This document shows, piece after piece, positions 55,436-64,000 of a stretch of DNA of 64,000 nucleotides (its first letter is position 1; each line of letters opens with the position of its first letter). The DNA is from Terriglobia bacterium (GTDB lineage: Bacteria; Acidobacteriota; Terriglobia; Bryobacterales; Bryobacteraceae), in contig JAIQFE010000002.1 in NCBI GenBank assembly GCA_020073445.1, positions 186,001 through 250,000 of the forward strand. Reading direction: 5' to 3'. The notes beneath the pieces are model-generated. The model did no database searches, was not told the DNA's origin, and worked only from the letters and a program-made list of their open reading frames with translations. The position numbers were made by a program, and so were the translations under genes.

Positions 55436-55804
55436 ATGAAATGGGTGGTCGGGCTCCTGCTGGCTTCGTCGAGCCTCTGGGCCGCGGATCCAGCTAAGGA
55501 GCGTGCGGCCATCGACAAGGTCATCGCGTCGCTGAACGACCCGAAAGCCCAGCCGGCTACCGGCGAGGTATGGTCGGAAATGAGCCGTCCGATCCTCGTC
55601 ACTCACTCGGTTCAATTCTTGTCCCCGAAGGTTGCCCGCGTGGAAGCTTCTCGTGTTCAGTACGGCTCGGTCATGACGCGTAGCGTACCGGTCGTCATAC
55701 TGCTGGAGCGGAAGCGTGGGGGATGGATGGTTACTTCCTTAACGGAAGGAGTGGATTCCATGCCGCCAGTTCCGATCCAACCAGCCCGGTTCCTGCCTCA
55801 GTAA
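55436..55804 (+). CDS. Small exported protein
   Basis: A 122-residue protein from ATG 55436 (55427 is also possible). Signal peptide (MKWVVGLLLASSSLWA), then an alpha/beta segment (DPAKERAAIDKVIASLNDP onward) that looks like an NTF2/SnoaL-type cone, a fold common in acidobacterial exported proteins. It is divergent from the PQQ-dehydrogenase operon and 15 bp upstream of the site-2 protease homologue. I cannot name a function. Confidence 0.65.
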   Translation: MKWVVGLLLASSSLWAADPAKERAAIDKVIASLNDPKAQPATGEVWSEMSRPILVTHSVQFLSPKVARVEASRVQYGSVMTRSVPVVILLERKRGGWMVTSLTEGVDSMPPVPIQPARFLPQ

Positions 55805-55819
55805 AGCCGCTCCCTGACA

Positions 55820-56446
55820 ATGAATTTTGAAGCAGCCCTGATCAACGTAGCATTGCTGTGGCTGCTGACCACGCCGCATGAGTTCGCGCACGCCTGGGTC
55901 GCGACCAAACTGGGCGACGATACGCCACGACTCCAAGGCCGCGTTACGCTCAACCCTCTGGCGCACGTCGACTGGATCGGTACCGTTCTGCTTCCAGCGA
56001 TAACGTCGCTGCTGGGCGCTGGATTTCTCGGGTGGGGAAAGCCGGTGAGCACGAATCCCTCGAAGCTGCGGGGCGGCCTGAACGGGATGGCGCTGGTGGC
56101 ACTGGCGGGTCCGGCGAGCAATGTAGTGTTCGCTGTGGTGCTCGCGGCAGTGGCGGCGGCGACCGCACATGCTAATCTGGCCGTCGCGAACTTCGCGGCG
56201 CAAGGCGTGCGGCTCAGCCTCTATCTGGCTTTGTTCAACATGATCCCCGTGCCGCCGCTGGATGGGTCGAAACTGCTGCTGGCGGCGCGGTTTCCGGTCG
56301 AGCTCTACTCCATCGTGGCCCGATATGGGTTCCTGGCGCTGATCCTGTTGATGGCCTACACCCAGGTCGGGTACACGCTATCTGCCTGGAGTTACCAAGG
56401 TGCCGCCGCGATTCTAGGGTGGTTCCCCTACAAGGCCTTCCTGTAA
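55820..56446 (+). CDS. Site-2 protease family (M50) membrane metalloprotease
   Basis: A 208-residue intramembrane zinc protease homologue with about six helices. The zinc motif is PHEFAHAW (HExxH) near residue 20-25, with the third ligand region in NMIPVPPLDGSK near 142-153. Relatives cut transmembrane substrates in regulated intramembrane proteolysis. No sigma/anti-sigma pair is adjacent, and no PDZ domain is present. The minimal size is typical for the compact bacterial branch. Confidence 0.9.
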   Translation: MNFEAALINVALLWLLTTPHEFAHAWVATKLGDDTPRLQGRVTLNPLAHVDWIGTVLLPAITSLLGAGFLGWGKPVSTNPSKLRGGLNGMALVALAGPASNVVFAVVLAAVAAATAHANLAVANFAAQGVRLSLYLALFNMIPVPPLDGSKLLLAARFPVELYSIVARYGFLALILLMAYTQVGYTLSAWSYQGAAAILGWFPYKAFL

Positions 56447-56463
56447 ACGTCGATAGTCCCGGT

Positions 56464-57267
56464 ATGAACCGGTTCTTGATACCGTTGGTGATCGCTTTTG
56501 CAATTCAGGTGCACGCCCAGAGTCCGCAGCAGCTCGAGACGGCCCTGCAGGCAAACCCCGCGGATCGGGTGGCGCGAAAAGCGCTGCTCGACTACTATTT
56601 TTTGAACTCGGTCGTGCCCGCGTCTGTCGCGATACCTGCACGCCGCCGCCACATTCTCTGGCTGATCGAAAACACTCCGGCTGATGAGTTGGCTGGAACT
56701 TCAGCCGCTACCATCGACGCCTCTGGTCATCGCCTGGCCGATCCGCAGGGGTTCAAGTTGGCTTCAGATGCATGGCGGACACAAACGGCGAAGCCGGACG
56801 CCAGTGCCGCGGTACTGGCGAACGCGGCTTACTTCTTCAAACTCTCTGACAAACCGTTCACCATTAGTTTGCTGGAGCGGGCCGTCGCGCTGGAGCCCAG
56901 CAACAAAGGCATCAGCGCGGGTCTGGGCGAGACCTATGCGATGGCGATCCTGGGTGTGACCATGCTGAACAAGAATGGTTACCCGCTGGCCTCGGACCCG
57001 GCGCTGGTCCAGTCACCGGTCGCACAGCAGGCTCACGACAAGCTGGGCGCTTCGACGAATCCTTACGTTCTGGCCGTGGCCGGATATCAACTCTCGTTTC
57101 AAGGCGCGATCCTCCGCGGCAGCGGCAAACTTGCCTTCGATGCCGGCCCCCTGGCCGAAAGCGTGCTCCAGCGTGCGGTCAGCCTGGCGCCCAACGATCC
57201 GGATGTCGCGAGATTCATGCAGCAGCATCGCGAGATTCCACGGACGATCCAGGCAGCGCGCCGCTGA
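56464..57267 (+). CDS. Exported TPR-like protein
   Basis: 267 residues from ATG 56464: signal peptide (about 1-18, IAFAIQVHAQ), then helical hairpin pairs (for example AAVLANAAYFFKLSDKPFTI and ESVLQRAVSLAPNDPDVARF) that fit TPR/Sel1-type repeats (from about 115). The region 45-110 lacks a recognised fold. Probably a periplasmic scaffold. It starts 17 bp after the protease gene and is likely cotranscribed. Confidence 0.75.
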   Translation: MNRFLIPLVIAFAIQVHAQSPQQLETALQANPADRVARKALLDYYFLNSVVPASVAIPARRRHILWLIENTPADELAGTSAATIDASGHRLADPQGFKLASDAWRTQTAKPDASAAVLANAAYFFKLSDKPFTISLLERAVALEPSNKGISAGLGETYAMAILGVTMLNKNGYPLASDPALVQSPVAQQAHDKLGASTNPYVLAVAGYQLSFQGAILRGSGKLAFDAGPLAESVLQRAVSLAPNDPDVARFMQQHREIPRTIQAARR

Positions 57268-57397
57268 GAGCTACTTCTAGGCTTCGGCCTTTCCGCATCG
57301 CACTATTCGTTCCAGGTCCTATCGCGCTCTCCCCCTTCGGGATCAACCAGATCGGCAACTTCTGTAGGTCTGCGCGGCGGCCCACGACATTCACATC

Positions 57398-58804
<1,407 letters not shown>

Positions 58805-58950
58805 ATCTTAGAGCCCGCCCCAAGCATTCCGATGGGTTAGGGCGAAGCCTTGCCCCAGTTACCCCTCCGTCTCCTCGCGATCCCGTAGAGATAATGCTGA
58901 ACAGTGCGCCACTAGCTTGACGAGAAAAACATCTCGGAAAGCAGGGAGCA

Positions 58951-59673
58951 ATGAATCTCTTAGGGAAGGCTTGCACGCCAGCCGCGCTGTTACTGATGTT
59001 GGCATCCGGTGTCAGCGCCGCCGATCCGGGTACATGGACGGGATTTTACGCAGGCGCTACTGTAGGCGGTTCATTCGGCAGGATGGATTTCAGTTCAGAG
59101 ACGGCTCAAACCGTCAGCCGGAGTCTCTTCGACCACGACGCGAATGGAACCCTGGTGGGGCTTCAGGTCGGAGCAAACTGGCAGTTCAGGAAACACCTTG
59201 TCATAGGTTTCGAAGCTGACCACAGCATCGCGCGGATTGGGGAAACCGTCACGCAGGTGTTCGGCCCCAATGGCGGCCCCGGAACCGGGAATCGGATCGA
59301 TGTCGAAACCGATGTGGACTACATTCAGACGATTCGTGGGCGAATCGGCTATGGAGCCGGGCGAAACCTACTCTTTGTGACCGGCGGGATCACGGGCATG
59401 AGACATAACGGATCATCCCGCGCCACTTTGCTCTCGGCTTTCGCCGCCGATACGGACACCGGATTCCACACAGGCTCCACGGTTGGAATAGGATACGAAC
59501 GAAAGTTCACAGACAAACTGAGCCTGAAGGCCGAATACCTCTGGATGATGTCGGGCAACAACAACTACGTGAGCGATCTCACCGCCGCAGCCGCAGAGGG
59601 GGGCGAGGTGGACTTGATCGGCCTGGAGTATCGCACGAATATCGTTCGCTTCGGCGTAAACTTTCACTTCTGA
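58951..59673 (+). CDS. Outer-membrane beta-barrel protein (Omp25/OmpA-like porin family)
   Basis: A 240-residue protein with a signal peptide (about 1-23, GVSAA) and eight-strand barrel pattern. Strands alternate hydrophobic/polar, including WTGFYAGATVGGSFG near 28 and RGRIGYGAGRNLLFVTGGI near 130, and the chain ends with an aromatic VNFHF, the C-terminal signal for BAM insertion. A GGGAG site before ATG 58951 decides the start. Function may be structural or adhesive. Confidence 0.85.
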   Translation: MNLLGKACTPAALLLMLASGVSAADPGTWTGFYAGATVGGSFGRMDFSSETAQTVSRSLFDHDANGTLVGLQVGANWQFRKHLVIGFEADHSIARIGETVTQVFGPNGGPGTGNRIDVETDVDYIQTIRGRIGYGAGRNLLFVTGGITGMRHNGSSRATLLSAFAADTDTGFHTGSTVGIGYERKFTDKLSLKAEYLWMMSGNNNYVSDLTAAAAEGGEVDLIGLEYRTNIVRFGVNFHF

Positions 59674-59752
59674 AATCGCCCGCCGGAGGCGACGCGCCTG
59701 TAACTACGACCGCTCAAAAAGCGTGTTATAGATACGGGGTGTTATCATTCGG

Positions 59753-60913
59753 ATGGCAATGGTTTTAGAGCTGGAAGCCACGCACGCTCAGATCCAGCGG
59801 ATTCTTCAGAGTAAGGCCTTCCGCACGTCGGAGATCCATCGTACTCTCTTGAGTTACCTGGCGGAGAAATCCGTCTCCGGAACCGCCGACGGTCTTAAGG
59901 AATACACGGTTGGGCTAGACGTTTTCGCCAAGCCGGATTCCTACGATCCGCGCCAGGAGTCGACCGTGCGCATGCACGTCGCCCGACTGCGGCAAAAGAT
60001 AGGCGAATACTACCGAACCGAAGGCCTGGAAGATTCCATTGTGGTGGATCTGCCTAAGGGCGGGTTTAAGCTTACGTTCGAGCCGCGCGAGGTTCGCCCG
60101 GAGCCCGTCGCAGAACAGCCCGCCATGGCGGGGCGCTGGGGACGCAAGGAAATCGGGCTCATCGCCGGGCTTGTGATCGCGCTCGGTCTGGCAGTGTATT
60201 TCGGAATGCGTCTGCGCCAGGTGGAGCGAAGCGGCCTGGAAACAGCTCGCGATTGGACACCCGAATTACAGCAGCTCTGGGAGCCGCTGGTTTCTTCCAA
60301 GCGTCCGCTGATCGTGTGCCTCTCGACGCCCAATGCAGGATCGAGCGGGGCTGGAACGGCGACTGGAGCGGTCCTACTTGGACAATTCCTCGGCATGCTG
60401 CACAAGCAGGATGTGCTGGTGACCAGCAGCGACCAGATCGCCGCGCCCGAGGTCGCCATGGGCAACGTGGTGTTCCTGGGACCGGTAGCGGGCAACCGGC
60501 AGATGCAGGCGATGTCGGCCGACCGGCCGTTCGTGCTCGAACCGGAAGGGATTCGAAACATGAGTCCTAAGCCCGGTGAGCCGGAATTGTTCACCGATAA
60601 GCCCCCGCACGATCCACAAGATACCGAGGAAAGCTACGCTCTGATCAGCCGCGTGCCGGGACTGTACGGCAATGGTGAAGTGCTGTATCTCGCCGGAAAC
60701 CGTATTTCGAGCATCACCGGCGAAGTTCAGGCGTTCACCGACGCCACGTTCGCCAAGACGTTGGTTTCAAAGATGAAGAAGCCTGACGGCAGCCTTCCTC
60801 GCTACTACCAGGTGGTCTTGAAAGTCAGGTCGATGGACACCATGCCGATCGAAGTCAGTTACGTACTCCACCGCGAGCTGGAGGCCCAGGACCCTGTTTC
60901 CGGCAAGCGCTAA
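59753..60913 (+). CDS. Membrane-anchored winged-helix regulator (CadC-like)
   Basis: A 386-residue protein. N-terminal winged-helix DNA-binding domain (about 10-110: RTLLSYLAEKSVSG, DPRQESTVRMHVARLRQK), one transmembrane helix (about 138-158), and an extracytoplasmic domain (160-386) without a known match. Such proteins link an envelope signal directly to transcription. It could control the nearby barrel protein or the membrane gene cluster 120 bp downstream; this is inference from position only. TATCAT at 59743-59748 lies next to ATG 59753/59759. Confidence 0.8.
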   Translation: MAMVLELEATHAQIQRILQSKAFRTSEIHRTLLSYLAEKSVSGTADGLKEYTVGLDVFAKPDSYDPRQESTVRMHVARLRQKIGEYYRTEGLEDSIVVDLPKGGFKLTFEPREVRPEPVAEQPAMAGRWGRKEIGLIAGLVIALGLAVYFGMRLRQVERSGLETARDWTPELQQLWEPLVSSKRPLIVCLSTPNAGSSGAGTATGAVLLGQFLGMLHKQDVLVTSSDQIAAPEVAMGNVVFLGPVAGNRQMQAMSADRPFVLEPEGIRNMSPKPGEPELFTDKPPHDPQDTEESYALISRVPGLYGNGEVLYLAGNRISSITGEVQAFTDATFAKTLVSKMKKPDGSLPRYYQVVLKVRSMDTMPIEVSYVLHRELEAQDPVSGKR

Positions 60914-61033
60914 TTCCCTGTAAGTAGTAGCAGCAACGGGCGATATTCAGTCACATACCGGTCACTGACCGCCTGTTGACCTGTGGACTGTAGTAACCAT
61001 CGGCATTGGATGTTAGTCTCCTAATGAAGTTAT

Positions 61034-61528
61034 ATGGCCATACTTGAATTTTGCCAGTGGCTCCAGGAGACTTCGCTCAGCGTGTCGATCCGGGAGTCAA
61101 TTCTCATGTTCCCGCTCCTGGAAGGCGGACACCTCCTCGGCATCAGCATTTCGGCCGGGACCATCGCGATTTCCGATCTGCGCATGATGGGGTTGATCTT
61201 CAAGAAAGAATCCGCCTCGGACGTATTTCACCAGCTCATCCCCTGGATCAGCGCCGGATTCCTGATGATGATCATCACCGGAACGCTGCTGCTGATCTCG
61301 GAGCCAATCAAGTGCTACAACAGCGTCTGGTTCCGCCTGAAGGTGCTGTTCTTGTTCCTGGCCGGGCTGAACGTGCTGATCTTTCACTCCTCCAAGATCT
61401 ATCGCAGTATGCACGAATGGGAGTGGGCCGCGGATCCGCCTCGCGCCGCGAAACTGGCCGGCTGGATTTCGCTGATCAGCTGGGGCATCGTGATCATCGC
61501 GGGCCGCACGACTGCGTATAACTTCTAA
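61034..61528 (+). CDS. DUF6644-type membrane protein, first copy
   Basis: A 164-residue protein with four or five transmembrane helices. It shares with the next gene the segment FPLLEGGHLLGISISAGTIA…SDLRMMG (near 27-55), a conserved His in helix one, and LLLISEPIKCY near 90. I place it in the uncharacterised DUF6644 family from this pattern. Conserved His residues inside membrane helices suggest a heme b or metal site, which is inference. Start ATG has no strong ribosome binding site. Head of a four-gene run with 6-bp and about 50-bp gaps. Confidence 0.7.
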   Translation: MAILEFCQWLQETSLSVSIRESILMFPLLEGGHLLGISISAGTIAISDLRMMGLIFKKESASDVFHQLIPWISAGFLMMIITGTLLLISEPIKCYNSVWFRLKVLFLFLAGLNVLIFHSSKIYRSMHEWEWAADPPRAAKLAGWISLISWGIVIIAGRTTAYNF

Positions 61529-61534
61529 AAAACT

Positions 61535-62017
61535 ATGTGGCAATTTTTAAAACCATTTTTCGAGTGGAGCGATAAGGTCTGGCTCGGCCAGGCGATTTCG
61601 GGGACCATCTGGGCGTTCCCGGTGATCGAGACGATCCACATTCTGGCGTTGACGATGATGTTCGGCGCGATTGTGATCATCGATCTGCGGATGCTGGGCG
61701 TCGGCATGAAGAAGCAGTCGGTGCCATTGTTGGCGAAGAACCTGGAGCCCTACATGACTTGGGGGCTGGTGATCATGCTGGCCACCGGCTACATGCTGTT
61801 CACCTCGGAAGCCATGAAGTGCTTCGTGAATGATGGATTCAAGTTCAAGATGGCGGTGCTGTTCCCGGCCATCATCTTCCAGTTCACGCTATTTCGCTGG
61901 ATCACGCACAAGGACGAAGACAAGCGTCCGATGCTTCTGGGCTGGGTATCCGCGTTGCTGTCCTTGATACTGTGGTTCGGCGTCGGCGTCGGCGGCCGAG
62001 CCATCGGCTTTGTTTAA
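61535..62017 (+). CDS. DUF6644-type membrane protein, second copy
   Basis: A 160-residue paralogue of the preceding gene, separated by 6 bp. The shared pattern is FPVIETIHILALTMMFGAIV…IDLRMLGVG (near 30-55) and MLFTSEAMKCF near 90. The pair probably form a heterodimer or complex. The C-terminal helices differ most. Function unknown. Confidence 0.7.
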   Translation: MWQFLKPFFEWSDKVWLGQAISGTIWAFPVIETIHILALTMMFGAIVIIDLRMLGVGMKKQSVPLLAKNLEPYMTWGLVIMLATGYMLFTSEAMKCFVNDGFKFKMAVLFPAIIFQFTLFRWITHKDEDKRPMLLGWVSALLSLILWFGVGVGGRAIGFV

Positions 62018-62070
62018 ACCAGCGTGTGGGTTCGTATCGGAGTAAGCTGGATTCGCAGGAGGGCTGAGCA

Positions 62071-62484
62071 ATGACTGCCAGGTCGCTCAGGATCGCCGGA
62101 GGGTTAGCTCTTGCTCTGTCCGCGCCCTTGCTGGCGCATCATGCCTTCAGCGCCGTTTTCGATCTATCCAAGCAACGGGATTTCAAAGGCACTGTGACCC
62201 AGATCGAGTGGCTGAATCCGCATGCCCATTTCTTCCTGGACGTGGTCGAGCCGAGTGGCAAGACGGTCCGATGGGAGTTTGAACTGGGCAGCCCCAACGC
62301 CCTGATGCAGCATGGTTGGACGCGCTACACCTTGAAGAAGGGCGATCTTGTCACCGTTACTGCCGATGTCGCGCGGGATGGTTCGAACTTCGCGCATGCC
62401 AGATCGGTGATTTTGGCCGGCGGATCCCGCGTCTGCGACTACGACAGATTCAATGACATTGGCTGGTCCTGCAATCCCAAGTGA
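62071..62484 (+). CDS. DUF6152-type exported protein
   Basis: A 137-residue protein with a signal peptide (about 1-22) ending LAHHAFSAVFD, whose HH pair is the start of the mature domain. The central pattern GTVTQIEWLNPHAHFFLDV and the SPNALMQHGWTRYTL segment match the uncharacterised DUF6152 family. The His-rich pattern suggests a periplasmic metal-binding or redox-linked role. GGAGGG before ATG 62071 supports the start. Confidence 0.75.
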   Translation: MTARSLRIAGGLALALSAPLLAHHAFSAVFDLSKQRDFKGTVTQIEWLNPHAHFFLDVVEPSGKTVRWEFELGSPNALMQHGWTRYTLKKGDLVTVTADVARDGSNFAHARSVILAGGSRVCDYDRFNDIGWSCNPK

Positions 62485-62501
62485 GCTGATCCAATCCACA
62501 C

Positions 62502-64000
62502 GTGCTGATTCTCCTCAAGAAAACAGCAATCCTGTGCCACCGCTGGATGGGGGCGGCTTTCTGCCTGTTGTTTGCGTGGTGGTTCGTCTCCGGGATCTTC
62601 ATGATGTACTGGGACTATCCTTCGGTGAGCGATGCGGATCGGCTGGAGCGGGCGCTGGTTCTCGACGGATCCAAGGTGAAGCTCTCGCCGGCGGAAGCTT
62701 ACGCGACACTTGACTCCGATCAGGCGCCCGGTTCGACGCGGCTGGCAGCCTTCGATGGACGGCCTGCCTATTTCTTCCGGATCGGGCGAGATGAGGCGAT
62801 CGTCTATGCCGATACCGGCGAGCAGCAGAATGTCTTTCCTCCGGAGCTGAACCTGAGAACCGCGGCCGCGTGGACCGGGCAGCCGGCTGGCGGCGCGAGA
62901 ATCGAAGAGGTGACGGAACCGGATCAGTGGACGCTCGAGGGCGGCCTCCGCAACCAGCTCCCGCTAACGAAGTATTCGTGGCCTAACGGCGATCAGGTTT
63001 ACGTCTCGGAGAACACGGGGGAGGTCGTCCAGTTCACCACCCGCTCCTCGCGCTTGTTCGCGCACCTGGGTCCGATACCGCACTGGCTGTACTACACACC
63101 GCTGCGCCAGAACGGTCCGCTCTGGAGCAAAGTGGTGATCTGGTCGTCGGGAATCGCAACCGTGGCGGCGCTGATGGGCTTGATCGTCGGGCTGATGATG
63201 TATTCGCCGTCGCGCAGGTACCACTTTTCAGGAGGAGCTACGGGCATTCCGTACAAAGGGCAGAAGCGGCTTCACCACATTCTGGGACTGTTTTTTGGAA
63301 TCGTCGCATGCACTTGGGCGTTCAGCGGGATGCTCTCGATGGAGCCCTTTCCGCTCAGTTCGGGCAGACCACAGGGACGGAGTCTCGCAGCCGCGCTTCG
63401 CGGCAAACGTCCTCAACTATCGCAGTACGCGGCGAAACCTCCGCAAGAGGCGCTCGCTCAGCTCGGCGCGGCGTTCCAAGTGAAGGAACTTGAGCTTTCG
63501 TCCTTCGCCAGCGACCCGATGTACGCTGCGACCGGAGCGCGGGGGGAGACGCGAATCATCCGCATGCTTGGGGAACCGATCGCCTCGTTCGATCCCAAAC
63601 GAATTATCAACGTCCTGAACAGCGTGTCCAGCGTGGCCGAAGCGCGGATCCTCACTCAATACGATGCATACTATCTGGACCGGACCCGGCAGCGGCCTCT
63701 ACCGGTGCTGTTCGTGCAATTGAACGATGAGACCCGTTCGCAGTACTACATCGATCCCAAGACCGCCCAGGTGGTGGGAGCCTATCGCTCAAGCACGGAG
63801 TCCTGGGTGAATCGCTGGCTGTATCACGGGCTGCACTCGATCAACTTTCCCTGGCTTTATAACTATCGTCCGGCCTGGGACATCGTGGTTTTGACGCTGA
63901 TGCTGGGCGGAACCTCGCTCTGCGTCACGTCTGTTATCATCGGTTTCCAGCTCGTGCGCCGCAAACTATTTCTCCGGCGCGCGACGGGAGCTTCTCTGTA
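62502..64000 (+). CDS. PepSY-associated transmembrane protein (3' partial)
   Basis: Open from GTG 62502 to the window end without a stop (499 codons). Hydrophobic helix about 12-35 after KKTAILCHRWMG, periplasmic PepSY-like regions (about 60-200 and 330-440), membrane helices near 225-245, 260-275 and 455-480. Conserved His in LHHILGLFFGIVACTW (near 253-268) and HGLHSINFPW (near 443-452) match the PepSY_TM family, related to ferric-reductase-like heme b proteins. It continues the DUF6644-DUF6152 run. The C-terminus lies outside the window. Confidence 0.75.
   Translation, partial: MLILLKKTAILCHRWMGAAFCLLFAWWFVSGIFMMYWDYPSVSDADRLERALVLDGSKVKLSPAEAYATLDSDQAPGSTRLAAFDGRPAYFFRIGRDEAIVYADTGEQQNVFPPELNLRTAAAWTGQPAGGARIEEVTEPDQWTLEGGLRNQLPLTKYSWPNGDQVYVSENTGEVVQFTTRSSRLFAHLGPIPHWLYYTPLRQNGPLWSKVVIWSSGIATVAALMGLIVGLMMYSPSRRYHFSGGATGIPYKGQKRLHHILGLFFGIVACTWAFSGMLSMEPFPLSSGRPQGRSLAAALRGKRPQLSQYAAKPPQEALAQLGAAFQVKELELSSFASDPMYAATGARGETRIIRMLGEPIASFDPKRIINVLNSVSSVAEARILTQYDAYYLDRTRQRPLPVLFVQLNDETRSQYYIDPKTAQVVGAYRSSTESWVNRWLYHGLHSINFPWLYNYRPAWDIVVLTLMLGGTSLCVTSVIIGFQLVRRKLFLRRATGASL

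Overview
The window is a single 64 kb chromosomal segment, GC-rich and gene-dense, and almost certainly from an Acidobacteriota soil bacterium close to Bryobacterales/Solibacteraceae. The assignment rests on lineage-typical families: two VWFA-related acidobacterial proteins (50.5-52.4 kb), an ADOP-type FtsX/MacB permease (14.5-16.9 kb), a long Ser/Thr kinase with a TPR tail (38.6-41.4 kb), a huge secreted protein with a Solibacter-type C-terminal domain (7.1-11.7 kb), and a membrane-bound winged-helix regulator (59.8-60.9 kb). There is no phage, insertion sequence, CRISPR array or rRNA operon. Two tRNA genes (Gln-CTG, Asp-GTC) are present.

Layout. 0-4.2 kb: end of a type II secretion/type IV pilus-like operon (PilN-like, PilO/GspM-like, GspC-like, secretin). 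4.6-11.7 kb: two large exported proteins, each with its own promoter, the first closed by a strong terminator. 11.7-14.3 kb: three unrecognised minus-strand genes. 14.4-23.6 kb: tRNA-Gln, ADOP permease and FAH-family hydrolase, purH, a BON protein, then the housekeeping run phoH-ybeY-corC-era, and tRNA-Asp. 24.3-31.1 kb: a GT-C-like membrane protein, an MddA-like S-methyltransferase divergent from metK, then tig and mdh, and a GNAT protein. 31.3-36.3 kb: tannase/feruloyl esterase, a divergent DGPF (YCII)-ECF42 sigma factor pair, a sorbosone-dehydrogenase-like protein and a 47-residue zinc-ribbon protein. 36.3-37.1 kb: about 870 bp with no convincing gene and a short repeated palindrome. 37.1-44.9 kb: a minus-strand run thrC - ABC ATPase - ABC permease - kinase/TPR - sulfatase. 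44.9-50.5 kb: aldehyde dehydrogenase, DUF2892 protein, J-like protein with a changed HPD motif, frameshifted doxX, metX-metW, RluA-type pseudouridine synthase. 50.5-55.4 kb: paired VWA proteins and a PQQ-dehydrogenase/cytochrome c/DUF488 operon. 55.4-60.9 kb: small exported protein, site-2 protease homologue, TPR-like protein, thiC, outer-membrane barrel protein, membrane winged-helix regulator. 61.0-64.0 kb: two tandem DUF6644-type membrane proteins, a DUF6152-type exported protein and a PepSY transmembrane protein cut by the window edge.

Functional themes: core metabolism and translation/RNA quality control (purH, era, ybeY, phoH, tig, metK, metX/W, thrC, thiC, mdh), cell-surface and secretion functions (secretin operon, exported giants), degradation of polymers and periplasmic oxidation (tannase, sulfatase, sorbosone and PQQ dehydrogenases with cytochrome c), and sulfur/methyl metabolism (metK beside an MddA-like enzyme; metX-metW). 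Several genes have a TANNNT -10 box 4-11 nt before the start codon and no ribosome binding site, suggesting frequent leaderless transcription. The least understood potential system is the DUF6644-DUF6644-DUF6152-PepSY cluster at the right edge.
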